Shown piece by piece: positions 35,990 to 46,071 of a stretch of DNA of 64,000 nucleotides. The stretch is from positions 26,156-90,155 of the forward strand of contig CAISJL010000059.1 of NCBI GenBank assembly GCA_903885665.1. The letters run 5' to 3'. This stretch comes from an uncultured beta proteobacterium. Its GTDB lineage: Bacteria; Pseudomonadota; Gammaproteobacteria; Burkholderiales; SG8-41. Under the pieces are notes generated by a model. That model saw only the letters and a program-made list of their open reading frames with translations. It was not told the DNA's origin and searched no databases. The translations under genes and the position numbers were made by a program. The stretch's first letter is position 1, and every line of letters begins with the position of its first letter.

Positions 35990-38211
35990 TACTGAGAGCC
36001 CCTGTCTATTGCAGAGCGTTTCTCTCGTCTACGTAAAGTAATATAAGCTGGAATAATCGCAATCACACTCAAAGCCAACAAAATCACCAATGGTCCAAAT
36101 AATGGCTGATTCCATAAAGCTCGTTGTTTTGCTCTCAGGCGCCAATCAATGCGTTGGTATTTCAAACTATTATTCGCCATTTGATTCGGTTGTCGATTGC
36201 TGACCCAAGCATGATGTAATGTATATTCTTTCGGAAAGAATCCCCAAACCCAAGGCGCATCGTAGCGTAATATCTCTAACATTCGATTAATAATCAACTG
36301 TCGCTCATGGTCATTGGCCATATGCTGCATCTTGTTAAATAAACGGTCATACTCTGCATTACTATAATTAGAGGCATTCTCACCTTGATTTTTCACTCTT
36401 GACTGCGGGCCGTACAATAGAAACAAAAAATTTTCCGGGTCTGGATAATCCCCATTCCATCCTAAAAAATATAATTGTGCCGTGCCGCGACGCAACTTAT
36501 CCTGCAATCGATTAAAATCAGTAGAGCGTATAACCAGTTGTATCCCTAATTTAGAGAGCTGATTCACATACCAATCCATGCGCGCTTTACTATCCGCCCC
36601 TGTCGCGCTCGCATCTAAGTTTAGCAATAAGGGTAAGCCAGTTTTAAGGTCTCGCCCCTCAGGATATCCAGCCTCGGCTAACAGGCGCTTTGCCTCTTGA
36701 ATATCTCGACGAACTGGCTCTCCTTGAACTAATTCATACACATACTGATTAATCCCTGATTTGCCTACAGCCTCGTAACCGAATATACCCGGAGGAATAG
36801 GGCCATGCGCAGACATCCCTCTGCCATTTCTAAAGATTGAAATATACTCTTCATAGTCTAATGCAATCGAGATTGCACGCCGAATCAATCGCGCACGCTC
36901 ACCAACACCAATCAAGGGATCTAACATGTTAAAGCCCAAATACGAAATACTGGTAGCTAGTGCAGTTTGCAAATGAATGCCGCGCTCAAGCATATTCGCA
37001 GTTAAACCCACATCTCCCGTGCCAGAGGATTGTACAGCCTGATCAAAAGTATCTGAAGCGATTCCAGAGGCATCATAAAAGCCCTGCAGGAATTTATTCC
37101 AATATGGAATTTGCTCTTTCTCTAAACTAAAAACCACCTTGTCAATCAACGGCAGTAGCACACCAGCATCACGTAACAGCCCTGCCTCTTGATCACCGGG
37201 CATGCCTTCAGTTGGATAAGTCTCCCGACTGTAATGCGGATTACGCTCAAGAATCATTTTTCGGTTGGGATTATTGACGGTCAACATATAGGGCCCGCTA
37301 CCAAGCGGATACCAATCCAGCGAAATGTTTTTTTTACTTAATCCCGCTTGTCCATAGAATCGATCCGCTTCTGGTGGAACCGGCGAGAAAAACGGCATTG
37401 CTAACCAGTAGATAAATTGTGGATACTTGCCATGGACTCGTATGACATAGGTATAACGATCAATGACTTGAGCACCTTCTATCGAATAACGCTCTAAATC
37501 TACAAACTGATCATCTGGACTACTTTTTGATGCCTTTCCTAAATCACTGACCAAATCTGACAAGCCTACGATATATGCACTCATCAACTGCAACACCGGA
37601 GAATGTAACTTTGGGTGTGCTAGGCGTTTAATTTGATGCACATAGTCCGCTGCAGTAACTTCACGACTTCCTGTCTCTTTAAAATCAGCCAGTGTTCTAA
37701 CAGCCGCAATATCCGCTGCAGTCAAATGATGAAATTTAACCTTCCCCAACGAATCAACTGCCAACGCAGGGTGCGGTTGATACATCAATCCTTTTTTAAT
37801 TTTAATCACATAATCACTATATGCAACCTGGGAGGTCGGCGCATTAGCAGGCAGCATCCGGCCTTGGGTATCTCTATATATTGGCTGCGGAACTTCTTCA
37901 GCACCAAACGCAATTAAAGAATAGGGGCGCTTCAAATAATGATATTGCAATGGCGGTTGATAAATATTAGCAATAAAAGCATATTCATTTTCCGAATACG
38001 ATTGCACTGGATCGAGGTGCTTAGGCCTCTCAGAAAAAGAGGTGTATAGGATATTTTCTTGACCCTCACCGGCCGGATAGGGATCATTCCATACCGATCC
38101 ATTACAAGCAGCCAAGTGCACAATACAAAATACACATAAAATTCGGAAATAAGGGCTCATATCAAACAGTTTAACTGATATTGTCTTGCGATCATTATGG
38201 TTATAATTCAT
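35989..38211 (-). CDS. Peptide ABC transporter substrate-binding lipoprotein (YejA-like)
   Basis: The roughly 740-residue SBP_bac_5 protein has a lipoprotein signal (ILCVFCIVHLAAC) and the binding-domain marks SERPKHLDPVQSYSENE, LGSGPYMLTVN and YFLGWNGDYPDPENFLFL. The length and YejABEF gene order suggest import of peptides or microcin-C-like compounds. Unusually, it ends in a membrane helix (PLFGPLVILLALSVIAIIP) with a basic tail. The start is uncertain: ATG at 38211 is used here, but ATG at 38160 gives a cleaner lipoprotein signal, and neither has a strong ribosome site. fabI diverges from it. Confidence 0.92.
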   Translation of the reverse strand: MNYNHNDRKTISVKLFDMSPYFRILCVFCIVHLAACNGSVWNDPYPAGEGQENILYTSFSERPKHLDPVQSYSENEYAFIANIYQPPLQYHYLKRPYSLIAFGAEEVPQPIYRDTQGRMLPANAPTSQVAYSDYVIKIKKGLMYQPHPALAVDSLGKVKFHHLTAADIAAVRTLADFKETGSREVTAADYVHQIKRLAHPKLHSPVLQLMSAYIVGLSDLVSDLGKASKSSPDDQFVDLERYSIEGAQVIDRYTYVIRVHGKYPQFIYWLAMPFFSPVPPEADRFYGQAGLSKKNISLDWYPLGSGPYMLTVNNPNRKMILERNPHYSRETYPTEGMPGDQEAGLLRDAGVLLPLIDKVVFSLEKEQIPYWNKFLQGFYDASGIASDTFDQAVQSSGTGDVGLTANMLERGIHLQTALATSISYLGFNMLDPLIGVGERARLIRRAISIALDYEEYISIFRNGRGMSAHGPIPPGIFGYEAVGKSGINQYVYELVQGEPVRRDIQEAKRLLAEAGYPEGRDLKTGLPLLLNLDASATGADSKARMDWYVNQLSKLGIQLVIRSTDFNRLQDKLRRGTAQLYFLGWNGDYPDPENFLFLLYGPQSRVKNQGENASNYSNAEYDRLFNKMQHMANDHERQLIINRMLEILRYDAPWVWGFFPKEYTLHHAWVSNRQPNQMANNSLKYQRIDWRLRAKQRALWNQPLFGPLVILLALSVIAIIPAYITLRRREKRSAIDRGSQ

Positions 38212-38311
38212 ATTATTTTTCAAGATTGACTGTTTTCACGGAATCTACTAACAAATAGCCTTACACGCTACTTTTTTTATGATCTATATCGCATAACGCC
38301 AAGGGAGAATC

Positions 38312-39097
38312 ATGGCTCTACTCAAAGACAAAAAAATCCTTATCACCGGCTTACTCTCTAATCGCTCAATTGCCTACGGTATTGCCAAGGCCGCTAGCCG
38401 TGAAGGTGCTCAACTTGCTTTTACTTACCAAAACGAGGACATCAAGGAGCGCGTAGTAAAGCTGAGTGCAGAGTTTGGGACCGTGCCTGTGTTACCGTGC
38501 GATGTTTCAAGCGACGATCAAGTCCTGGGTCTCTTTTCTGCAGTGCAGCAAGAATGGGGCACTTTGGATGGCATGGTGCATGCAATTGCCTATGCCAGCA
38601 GAGAGTCACTTAAAGGAGAGTTCCTAGACGGTCTAGATCGCGAAGCATTTCGTCTTGCACATGATGTGAGCAGTTATAGTTTTGCCGCTCTTGCTAAAGC
38701 CGCACTACCACTAATGTCTGGACATCCTTCAGCAATGCTCACCCTAAGCTATTTGGGCGCCGCCCGCACTGTTCCTAACTATAACGTTATGGGGCTTGCT
38801 AAAGCCAGCCTAGAGGCCTGCGTACGCTATCTTGCCAGCAACTTAGGTCCAATGGGCATTCGCGTCAACGGTATATCCGCAGGACCGATCAAAACGTTAG
38901 CAGCATCCGGCATCGGTGACTTCGGAAAAATTCTAAAGTTTGTAGAAGAAAACGCACCATTACGTCGCAACGTAACGATTGAAGATGTCGGCAATGCCGC
39001 TGTATTTTTACTATCGGATTTTGCTTCAGGTATTACTGGCGAAATCACTTATGTCGATAACGGCTTCAACACTACAGTCGGTGGCATACATCAATAA
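38312..39097 (+). CDS. fabI: Enoyl-[acyl-carrier-protein] reductase (NADH)
   Basis: The 261-residue enzyme reduces trans-2-enoyl-ACP in the last step of each fatty-acid elongation round. FabI features are GLLSNRSIAYGIAKA (cofactor loop, about 13-27), HAIAYA, and the Tyr147/Tyr157/Lys164 set in SYLGAARTVPNYNVMGLAKA, equivalent to E. coli Tyr146, Tyr156 and Lys163. A GGGAG ribosome site precedes the ATG. It faces ppiD, with a large stem-loop between. Confidence 0.96.
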   Translation: MALLKDKKILITGLLSNRSIAYGIAKAASREGAQLAFTYQNEDIKERVVKLSAEFGTVPVLPCDVSSDDQVLGLFSAVQQEWGTLDGMVHAIAYASRESLKGEFLDGLDREAFRLAHDVSSYSFAALAKAALPLMSGHPSAMLTLSYLGAARTVPNYNVMGLAKASLEACVRYLASNLGPMGIRVNGISAGPIKTLAASGIGDFGKILKFVEENAPLRRNVTIEDVGNAAVFLLSDFASGITGEITYVDNGFNTTVGGIHQ

Positions 39098-39175
39098 TAA
39101 GAAAACTCATCTCTTTTCTTGCTGAAATTTTCTTGATGTATTTAAGTTTAATTAAGACAATATCACTCAATTAAA

Positions 39176-39232
39176 TTAGCGACCCTGACAACATTGCATT
39201 ATTAATGCAACCTGATATGTCAGGATCGCTAA
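39176..39232. terminator. Large stem-loop between fabI and ppiD
   Basis: TTAGCGACCCTGACA (39176-39190) pairs with TGTCAGGATCGCTAA (39218-39232) with one mismatch, and the loop holds a second inverted repeat (TTGCAT/ATGCAA). It is placed to terminate both convergent genes, although no T run follows, so rho-independent action is uncertain. Confidence 0.55.
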
Positions 39233-39244
39233 CTGAGTGTCTAT

Positions 39245-41137
39245 TTAAGACTTCTTCTCAATAGCCTCTTGCTTAATTTTGACATCCGCTTTGGCCCTTA
39301 GACTCGCTATGTAAGCAGCCAACTCCGCTTGGCCTACAACCTGACTCATTGTTCGAGAAATTGCATTTTGCTTATCTTTGGCAGTATCAACACCCTCTTT
39401 GACTTGGGTGACTTTTACTAACGCGTAGCCATTGGGTAATTCAACACCAGTATACGCTGGCGTTTTAGTAGCGTCGACTTTGAATGCTTGGCGCAACACT
39501 TCTACAGGAACGCCCTTGGGGTCGCCACGACCAACCATTAAAGCGCTACTCCAACGCACTTCCCGCCCCTTTCCTTCACGCATTGCATCTATCTGAGCAC
39601 GACCGTCTTGCGCTGCAAGTTGTGCAGCTTGTTGATTAGTTAACTTTTTAATCAACTCATCTTTAACGTCGTCAATAGGCTTAATCGTCGAGGGTTTATA
39701 GTCAATTACACGAGCTGCAATCAAAATCCCAGGAGCAACCTCTACGGCATCAGAGTTCTTTTTATTTCTCAACACTTCCTCAGAGAACACCGAGCCAATG
39801 AACTTAGGATTGGAAAGTAAAGGATTATTTCCCCCAGATCGGCTAATCCAAGCACTCTTTTGCGGCTCAATCATTGCTATTTCAGCAGCAGCTTTAAGAC
39901 TATCTGGATGCTCAAATAAGGCGTTGCTAAAAGACTCTGCCAATTCCGCGAACTTACGGGCAGCGTTTTGCTTTTTTAATTCTGCCTCAATTTCGGGACG
40001 AGCTTGATCAAATGTTTTAACCTTGCCCCCGCGTACATTCGCTAAACGAATAATATGATAACCAAACTCGCTTTCTACAGGCGCTGAGATCTCGCCTGCC
40101 TTCATACCAAACACTGCATCATCAAAAGCCTTAACCATTGAGCCGCGCTCGAAATAACCGAGATCTCCGCCTTTAGTTGCAGACCCTGGGTCTTGCGAGT
40201 GCTCTTTAGCCAAAGCCGCAAACTTTTGAGGCTTAGCTTTTAATTGGGTGTAGAGCTGATCCGCCTTTATCTTGGCCTTAACTTTCGCATCGGCACCGCC
40301 ACTGGCATCAACTGCAATGAGAATATGACTGGCTTCGCGTGACTCTTTAGCCTCATAACGCTTGATATTTTCATCATAAGCTTTTCTCACTTCAGCTGTA
40401 GATGGCGCGGAGCGCGCAGCAATACCCTCAGCACTAAGCACCACGAATTCAAGTTGGACTTGTTCGGCAGTCTTAAGTTCATCTTGGTGTGAATCGTAAT
40501 ACTTCTGCACCGCATCGTCAGCCAACTTAATCTGCGGCAAGAAACTAGTATTGGCAACAGTAAAGTAACTTATTTCACGTTGCTGCTCAGTAATTCTCAG
40601 CAACAAAGCAGCCTCAGCCCGTGATACAAATGAGGCGGCTCCGAAAGGCTGTGCGACTTGGTCCAGAATGATATTCTTACGCATGCTTTGCTCAAAACTT
40701 AAGGGCGACATGCCTTGTGATTTCAATAAACCTTCATAACGAGAATATGAAAACTTTCCATCCTCTTTAAAAGCATCAATATTATTCACAATTTCCTGCA
40801 CTTGCCGATCGGTCACGGCAAAGCCTAGCTGCTGTGCACGCTGAACGAGTAGCTGCTGTTGTATTAAGCCTTCTACTACCGCAAACCGAACCTCCGAATT
40901 ATCAAGCATCGCTGGATCTAAACGATTACCTGACATTCTCTGCAGAGAGTCTTGACGCTCACGCAAAGCCTGCGCAAACTCGTTTTGGGTAATCTTGTAA
41001 CCATCTACAGTGGCAACAACATCAGCACTATTGCTAGCGCGAAAATAAGAATCAATCCCAAAAAATGCAAACGGCAATGTAATTAAGGCTAGAATGAACT
41101 GCATCAATCTCTTGTTTTTGTACACAAAATCGTACAT
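39245..41137 (-). CDS. ppiD: Periplasmic folding chaperone / peptidyl-prolyl isomerase PpiD
   Basis: The 630-residue protein is anchored by one N-terminal helix (MQFILALITLPFAFFGID, residues 12-29). It has a SurA_N-like chaperone region, then a parvulin domain (EASHILIAVDASGG through GYHIIRLANV, about 268-375) and a long C-terminal region. It assists folding of proteins leaving the Sec translocon. ATG 41137 follows GGAGA; an ORF extension upstream is unsupported. It lies just after the tRNA-Asp terminator, so it must have its own promoter in the roughly 65 bp between. Confidence 0.94.
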   Translation of the reverse strand: MYDFVYKNKRLMQFILALITLPFAFFGIDSYFRASNSADVVATVDGYKITQNEFAQALRERQDSLQRMSGNRLDPAMLDNSEVRFAVVEGLIQQQLLVQRAQQLGFAVTDRQVQEIVNNIDAFKEDGKFSYSRYEGLLKSQGMSPLSFEQSMRKNIILDQVAQPFGAASFVSRAEAALLLRITEQQREISYFTVANTSFLPQIKLADDAVQKYYDSHQDELKTAEQVQLEFVVLSAEGIAARSAPSTAEVRKAYDENIKRYEAKESREASHILIAVDASGGADAKVKAKIKADQLYTQLKAKPQKFAALAKEHSQDPGSATKGGDLGYFERGSMVKAFDDAVFGMKAGEISAPVESEFGYHIIRLANVRGGKVKTFDQARPEIEAELKKQNAARKFAELAESFSNALFEHPDSLKAAAEIAMIEPQKSAWISRSGGNNPLLSNPKFIGSVFSEEVLRNKKNSDAVEVAPGILIAARVIDYKPSTIKPIDDVKDELIKKLTNQQAAQLAAQDGRAQIDAMREGKGREVRWSSALMVGRGDPKGVPVEVLRQAFKVDATKTPAYTGVELPNGYALVKVTQVKEGVDTAKDKQNAISRTMSQVVGQAELAAYIASLRAKADVKIKQEAIEKKS

Positions 41138-41202
41138 AGCTGTCTCCAAAAATCGTGGGCTCTCGGGCACTGATCAAAGCACAAATAAATAAAAGCACAT
41201 AT

Positions 41203-41233
41203 AAAAAAAGGCGAACTATGTTCGCCTTTTTTA
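41203..41233 (-). terminator. Rho-independent terminator after tRNA-Asp
   Basis: GGCGAAC pairs with GTTCGCC around a 3-nt loop, and the stem is extended by A/T runs. In the minus direction it ends in a clear T tract, closing the tRNA-Val/tRNA-Asp transcript before ppiD. Confidence 0.9.
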
Positions 41234-41239
41234 AATAGC

Positions 41240-41316
41240 TGGCGGAGTGGACGGGACTCGAACCCGCGACCCCCGGCGTGACAGGCCGGTATTCTAACCA
41301 ACTGAACTACCACTCC
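41240..41316 (-). tRNA. tRNA-Asp(GTC)
   Basis: A 77-nt cloverleaf has acceptor GGAGTGG/CCACTCC, anticodon loop CTGTCAC (anticodon GTC) in stem CCGGC/GCCGG, discriminator G and encoded CCA. It is followed by a strong terminator. Confidence 0.97.
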
Positions 41317-41408
41317 AAACGCTAAAGTTGCGAATATCAAACACATTCACAACTCAAACAAAATCGATCATAGCGGAAACTGGCTTATCCTAGCGCACTA
41401 GTGCAAAT

Positions 41409-41484
41409 TGGTGGGTGCTGACGGGATCGAACCGCCGACATTCGCCTTGTAAGGGCGACGCTCTACCAGCTGAGCTAAGCACCC
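41409..41484 (-). tRNA. tRNA-Val(TAC)
   Basis: A 76-nt cloverleaf has acceptor GGGTGCT/AGCACCC, anticodon loop CTTACAA (anticodon TAC), discriminator A and encoded CCA. It lies 77 nt after the lon stop on the same strand. Confidence 0.97.
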
Positions 41485-41561
41485 AAGTTGCACACTATAA
41501 CGAAGGGGCGAATTCTACCGGAACCAGGCAAGAATTTCCAGCAATTCCTATGAATATTACA

Positions 41562-43970
41562 TTAATGCTTAATTGCAACTGGCGCCACCCCTTCTGTCGC
41601 AATCGGCACCGCAACCGATGGTTCGTCAAGCAAGGGCTCAGGTTTGCGCTCGAGCGCCAACTCAAAGACCTGATCAATCCATTTTACTGGGTGAATATCT
41701 AAACGATTTTTCACATTATCAGGAATCTCTTTGAGATCTTTAACATTCTCTTCAGGTATTAATACGGTCTTGATACCGCCACGATGAGCAGCCAACAACT
41801 TCTCTTTCAAGCCACCAATAGGCAAGACCTCACCGCGCAGCGTAATCTCACCAGTCATAGCCACATCAGCGCGCACGGGGATACCTGTGAGCACCGAAAC
41901 CATTGCAGTACAAATTCCGATACCTGCGCTTGGACCATCCTTAGGAGTTGCGCCTTCAGGCAAATGAATATGAATGTCATGTTTTTGATAAAAGTCTGGA
42001 TGTATACCCAAACGCTCAGAGCGGCTGCGCACAACTGATAACGCGGCTTGCACCGACTCCTGCATGACTTCACCGAGCTTACCGGTTGTCGTCATTTTAC
42101 CCTTACCCGCCATACTCGCGGCTTCAATCGACAACAACTCACCGCCAACCTCTGTCCATGCCAGGCCATTAACTTGACCGATTTGATTCTTCTTCTCAGC
42201 GATACCAAATGAATATCTTCGAACCCCTAGATACTTCTCAAGATTACGCCCGTTAACAGTAACTTTTTTGCCGTTAGCGTGTGTGACTAACTCCTTAACT
42301 ACCTTACGACAAATCTTAGAGATTTCTCGATCTAGGCTACGCACACCTGCTTCACGGGTGTAATAACGAACCATATCTTTGAGCGCAGATTCAGAAACCA
42401 CAATCTCGTCGGACTTCAGACCATGATTCTTCATGGTCTTAGGCAATAAATGATGCTCAGCGATATGAATTTTTTCGTCTTCGGTATAACCCGACAGCCG
42501 AATCACTTCCATCCGATCCAGTAAGGCCGGCGGAATATTCAAGGTATTCGCGGTTGCAACAAACATCACATCGGATAAATCATATTCCACTTCTACATAA
42601 TGATCGACAAAAGTATGATTTTGCTCAGGATCTAGCACCTCTAGCAATGCCGATGCCGGGTCACCCCGAAAATCCATACCCATTTTATCGACTTCGTCGA
42701 GTAAGAATAGTGGATTTCGCACTCCAACTTTTGCCATGTTTTGCAAAATTTTTCCGGGCATAGAGCCAATATAGGTACGACGATGACCGCGAATTTCGGA
42801 CTCATCGCGCACCCCACCTAAAGACATCCGCACAAACTCACGATTAGTTGCTTTAGCAATTGACTGACCTAATGATGTCTTACCCACACCAGGGGCACCT
42901 ACCAAGCACAAGATAGGGGCTTTCATCTTATCGACTCGCTGCTGTACAGCTAAATATTCAACAATACGCTCTTTAACCTTCTCGAGGCCATAATGGTCCT
43001 CATCCAAAACCTTCTCAGCGAGATCTAAACTCGTGCTGATCTTGCTTTTCTTGCGCCACGGCAATCCGGTCAAGGCATCAATATAGTTGCGCACTACAGT
43101 TGCCTCAGCAGACATTGGTGACATCAACTTTAATTTTTTCAATTCTGCTTCTGCTTTTTTACGCGCCTCTTTAGGCATACGTGCAGCTTTAATGCGCTTT
43201 TCAATTTCATCAATATCAGCACCCTCTTCGGTCTCGCCAAGCTCTTTTTGAATAGCCTTGACCTGCTCGTTGAGGTAATACTCGCGCTGACTCTTCTCCA
43301 TTTGACGTTTCACGCGACCACGAATTCTTTTCTCAACCTGAAGAATATCCAACTCACCATCAACCACTTTAAGCAAATGATCCAAACGCTGTTTAACAAC
43401 CAACATTTCTAGCACTTCTTGCTTCTGCTCAAGTTTTAGTGGTAGATGAGCAGCAATGGTATCGGCCAAACGCCCTGCATCATCAATGCCTGCCAAGGAG
43501 GTCAGTATTTCGGGCGGGATTTTTTTATTGAGTTTTACATACTGATCAAACTGCTGAATCATCGTACGGCGCATCGCTTCAGTCTCGTGATCGGTGGACA
43601 AATCACTTTGAATCGATGAAGCTAATACTGAGAAGTGCGTTTTATGATCAGTAATGGCATGAATGTGGGCTCTTTGATTGCCTTCTACTAACACCTTAAC
43701 AGTGCCGTCTGGTAACTTTAACATTTGCAGGATATTGGCAATACTACCAACGGCGTACAAGTCATCCGGGGTGGGCTCGTCCTTTGATGCTGACTTTTGT
43801 GCTACCAAGACAATACTCTTACCCGCCTCCATCGCCATTTCTAATGCGCGAATTGACTTTGGCCGTCCAACAAACAAAGGGATGACCATGTGAGGAAATA
43901 CCACAACATCCCGCAAAGGCAACAGCGGCATATCCATCTTGTTGATTTCATTAGAAATTTTTTCAGTCAT
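41562..43970 (-). CDS. lon: ATP-dependent endopeptidase Lon
   Basis: The 802-residue protein has the LonA plan: an N-terminal substrate domain ([16 protein letters not shown]), an AAA+ module with Walker [14 protein letters not shown] and Walker [12 protein letters not shown], and a C-terminal protease domain. The Ser-Lys dyad lies in [10 protein letters not shown] and [14 protein letters not shown]. It degrades misfolded and regulatory proteins. It lies in the usual clpP, clpX, lon order. A heat-shock-type promoter lies about 32-60 nt upstream. Confidence 0.97.
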   Translation of the reverse strand: MTEKISNEINKMDMPLLPLRDVVVFPHMVIPLFVGRPKSIRALEMAMEAGKSIVLVAQKSASKDEPTPDDLYAVGSIANILQMLKLPDGTVKVLVEGNQRAHIHAITDHKTHFSVLASSIQSDLSTDHETEAMRRTMIQQFDQYVKLNKKIPPEILTSLAGIDDAGRLADTIAAHLPLKLEQKQEVLEMLVVKQRLDHLLKVVDGELDILQVEKRIRGRVKRQMEKSQREYYLNEQVKAIQKELGETEEGADIDEIEKRIKAARMPKEARKKAEAELKKLKLMSPMSAEATVVRNYIDALTGLPWRKKSKISTSLDLAEKVLDEDHYGLEKVKERIVEYLAVQQRVDKMKAPILCLVGAPGVGKTSLGQSIAKATNREFVRMSLGGVRDESEIRGHRRTYIGSMPGKILQNMAKVGVRNPLFLLDEVDKMGMDFRGDPASALLEVLDPEQNHTFVDHYVEVEYDLSDVMFVATANTLNIPPALLDRMEVIRLSGYTEDEKIHIAEHHLLPKTMKNHGLKSDEIVVSESALKDMVRYYTREAGVRSLDREISKICRKVVKELVTHANGKKVTVNGRNLEKYLGVRRYSFGIAEKKNQIGQVNGLAWTEVGGELLSIEAASMAGKGKMTTTGKLGEVMQESVQAALSVVRSRSERLGIHPDFYQKHDIHIHLPEGATPKDGPSAGIGICTAMVSVLTGIPVRADVAMTGEITLRGEVLPIGGLKEKLLAAHRGGIKTVLIPEENVKDLKEIPDNVKNRLDIHPVKWIDQVFELALERKPEPLLDEPSVAVPIATEGVAPVAIKH

Positions 43971-44001
43971 TCAGATCACCTTAAATTAACTATTAGAGCG
44001 T

Positions 44002-44029
44002 ATTTGGGGGCACTGAACGCCAAATCAAG
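44002..44029 (-). promoter_or_regulatory. Candidate sigma-32 (heat-shock) promoter of lon
   Basis: Reading the minus strand, CTTGAT (44029-44024) is followed after 13 nt by CCCCCAAAT (44010-44002). The sigma-32 consensus is CTTGAA, 11-15 nt, then CCCCAT-T. The expected start point lies about 25 nt before the lon ATG. lon is a known heat-shock gene in proteobacteria, so the match is credible. Confidence 0.65.
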
Positions 44030-44105
44030 CACTCACTCCATTGCATTTACTCTACACGTCTCAAACACACACTAGTGCCAGGTCAATTACAGCCAAGCAA
44101 ATTCA

Positions 44106-45380
44106 TTAATTCGTCTGACCAACCACCTTTGGCTTAGGGGCATCTTCATAAATTAGTAAAGGTGCAACATCAGAAGTAATGGTGCCTTCATCTACAACAA
44201 CTTTAACAACATTCTCTAAAGAGGGCAGATCAAACATTGTGTTGAGCAAGGTATTCTCTAGGATAGAGCGCAAGCCTCGCGCACCTGTTTTACGCTCAAG
44301 CGCTTTTTGTGCAATTGCCCGCAATGCAGTTTCGCGAACCTCAAGTTCAACACTTTCCATGTTAAACATTTTTTGGAATTGCTTGAGTAAAGCATTTTTG
44401 GGTTGAGTGAGAATTTGTACCAATGCGGCCTCGTCCAACTCGCCTAGAGTCGCTACGACCGGTAATCGACCAACAAATTCAGGAATCAAACCGAATTTAA
44501 TCAAATCTTCTGGTTGAACATCTCGCAAGACTATAGCCATGTCCTTGCGACTATCTTTGCTACGCACATCAGCACCAAATCCAATACCACTTTTTTCAGA
44601 GCGTGCTCGAATAATTTTATCTAGACCATCAAAAGCACCGCCGCAGATAAACAAGATGTTAGTCGTATCAACTTGCACAAACTCTTGATTCGGATGTTTA
44701 CGACCGCCTTGCGGTGGCACTGACGCGACCGTGCCTTCTATTAATTTCAACAACGCCTGCTGCACACCCTCACCAGATACATCACGTGTAATCGAAGGAT
44801 TATCTGACTTCCGAGAAATCTTATCAATCTCATCGATATAGACGATACCACGCTGAGCCTTTTCGATATCGTAATCACATTTTTGCAGGAGTTTTTGAAT
44901 AATATTCTCAACATCCTCCCCCACATAACCAGCCTCAGTCAAGGTCGTATCATCTGCCATCACAAAAGGCACATTCAACAACCTCGCCAAAGTCTGCGCT
45001 AACAGGGTCTTACCAGAACCAGTAGGGCCCACCAGTAGAATATTTGATTTAGCTAATTCAATATCATCACCCTTAGCGACATTACGTAAGCGCTTATAGT
45101 GGTTATAAACGGCCACAGCCAAGATCTTTTTGGCAAACTCCTGACCGATCACATATTGATTAAGACTATCTCGAATTTCATGGGGGACTGGCAACTCGGA
45201 CTTGCCGCCTTTGGCGGAAGCGTCGCTTTGAATTTCTTCACGGACAATATCGTTACATAACTCGATACATTCATCGCATATAAAAACTGAGGGGCCAGCG
45301 ATGAGCTTTCGAACCTCATGCTGACTTTTACCACAGAACGAGCAATACAACAGTTTTTCACTGCTCACTTTTTCTGTCAT
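44106..45380 (-). CDS. clpX: ATP-dependent Clp protease ATP-binding subunit ClpX
   Basis: The 424-residue AAA+ unfoldase delivers substrates to ClpP. It has the N-terminal zinc-binding domain with Cys13, Cys16, Cys35 and Cys38, Walker [11 protein letters not shown] (118-127), Walker [11 protein letters not shown] and the sensor GAR segment [12 protein letters not shown]. The ClpP-contacting IGF-like loop reads SGIGFGADV. The length is standard. It follows clpP after 40 nt on the same strand. Confidence 0.97.
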   Translation of the reverse strand: MTEKVSSEKLLYCSFCGKSQHEVRKLIAGPSVFICDECIELCNDIVREEIQSDASAKGGKSELPVPHEIRDSLNQYVIGQEFAKKILAVAVYNHYKRLRNVAKGDDIELAKSNILLVGPTGSGKTLLAQTLARLLNVPFVMADDTTLTEAGYVGEDVENIIQKLLQKCDYDIEKAQRGIVYIDEIDKISRKSDNPSITRDVSGEGVQQALLKLIEGTVASVPPQGGRKHPNQEFVQVDTTNILFICGGAFDGLDKIIRARSEKSGIGFGADVRSKDSRKDMAIVLRDVQPEDLIKFGLIPEFVGRLPVVATLGELDEAALVQILTQPKNALLKQFQKMFNMESVELEVRETALRAIAQKALERKTGARGLRSILENTLLNTMFDLPSLENVVKVVVDEGTITSDVAPLLIYEDAPKPKVVGQTN

Positions 45381-45420
45381 TCCTACTACCCTTTGTCGAA
45401 TGTTACCAAGTTGACAAAAA

Positions 45421-46071
45421 CTACTTAGTTGCCCCGGCAGTGTCTGCCCGGCTCATTAATACCTTATCAACCAAGCCATAACTCACCGCCTGATCTGCCG
45501 ATAAAAAATTGTCACGGTCAGTGTCACGCTCTACCGTAGCTATATCTTGGCCTGAATGCTTAGCCATAATTTCGTTCAAGCGACCTTTCAAGAACAAGAT
45601 CTCTTTGGCATGTATCTCAATATCAGAAGCCTGCCCTTGGAAGCCACCCATTGGCTGGTGAATCATGACCCTGGAGTTTGGCAAACAGAAGCGCTTGCCA
45701 TGGCAACCTGCAGTCAACAAAAGTGCACCCATGCTCGCAGCCTGCCCAACGCACAGCGTTGAAACGTCAGGCTTAATAAATTGCATTGTGTCGTAAATAG
45801 CCAGACCCGCAGATACCGAACCACCAGGCGAATTGATGTAAAAAGAAATATCTTTATCAGGATTATCTGACTCTAAAAATAACAATTGGGCAACAATTAA
45901 ATTAGCGGTAACTTCATTGACCGGCCCAACTAAAAATACAACGCGTTCTTTAAGTAAACGCGAGTAAATGTCATAAGCGCGCTCGCCACGTCCGCTCTGC
46001 TCAATGACCATCGGAACCATACCTAAACCTTGGGGCTCGAGCATGCCATTCACGCCGCTACGGTGCATCAT
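45421..46071 (-). CDS. clpP: ATP-dependent Clp protease proteolytic subunit ClpP
   Basis: The 216-residue serine peptidase has the triad Ser113 ([11 protein letters not shown]), His138 ([12 protein letters not shown]) and Asp187 ([10 protein letters not shown]), plus the SPGGSV oxyanion loop. It forms tetradecamers that degrade substrates fed by ClpX or ClpA. Its ATG overlaps the tig stop by 4 nt (ATGA), so translation is coupled to trigger factor. A short N-terminal stretch before the mature core may be a propeptide. Confidence 0.97.
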   Translation of the reverse strand: MMHRSGVNGMLEPQGLGMVPMVIEQSGRGERAYDIYSRLLKERVVFLVGPVNEVTANLIVAQLLFLESDNPDKDISFYINSPGGSVSAGLAIYDTMQFIKPDVSTLCVGQAASMGALLLTAGCHGKRFCLPNSRVMIHQPMGGFQGQASDIEIHAKEILFLKGRLNEIMAKHSGQDIATVERDTDRDNFLSADQAVSYGLVDKVLMSRADTAGATK

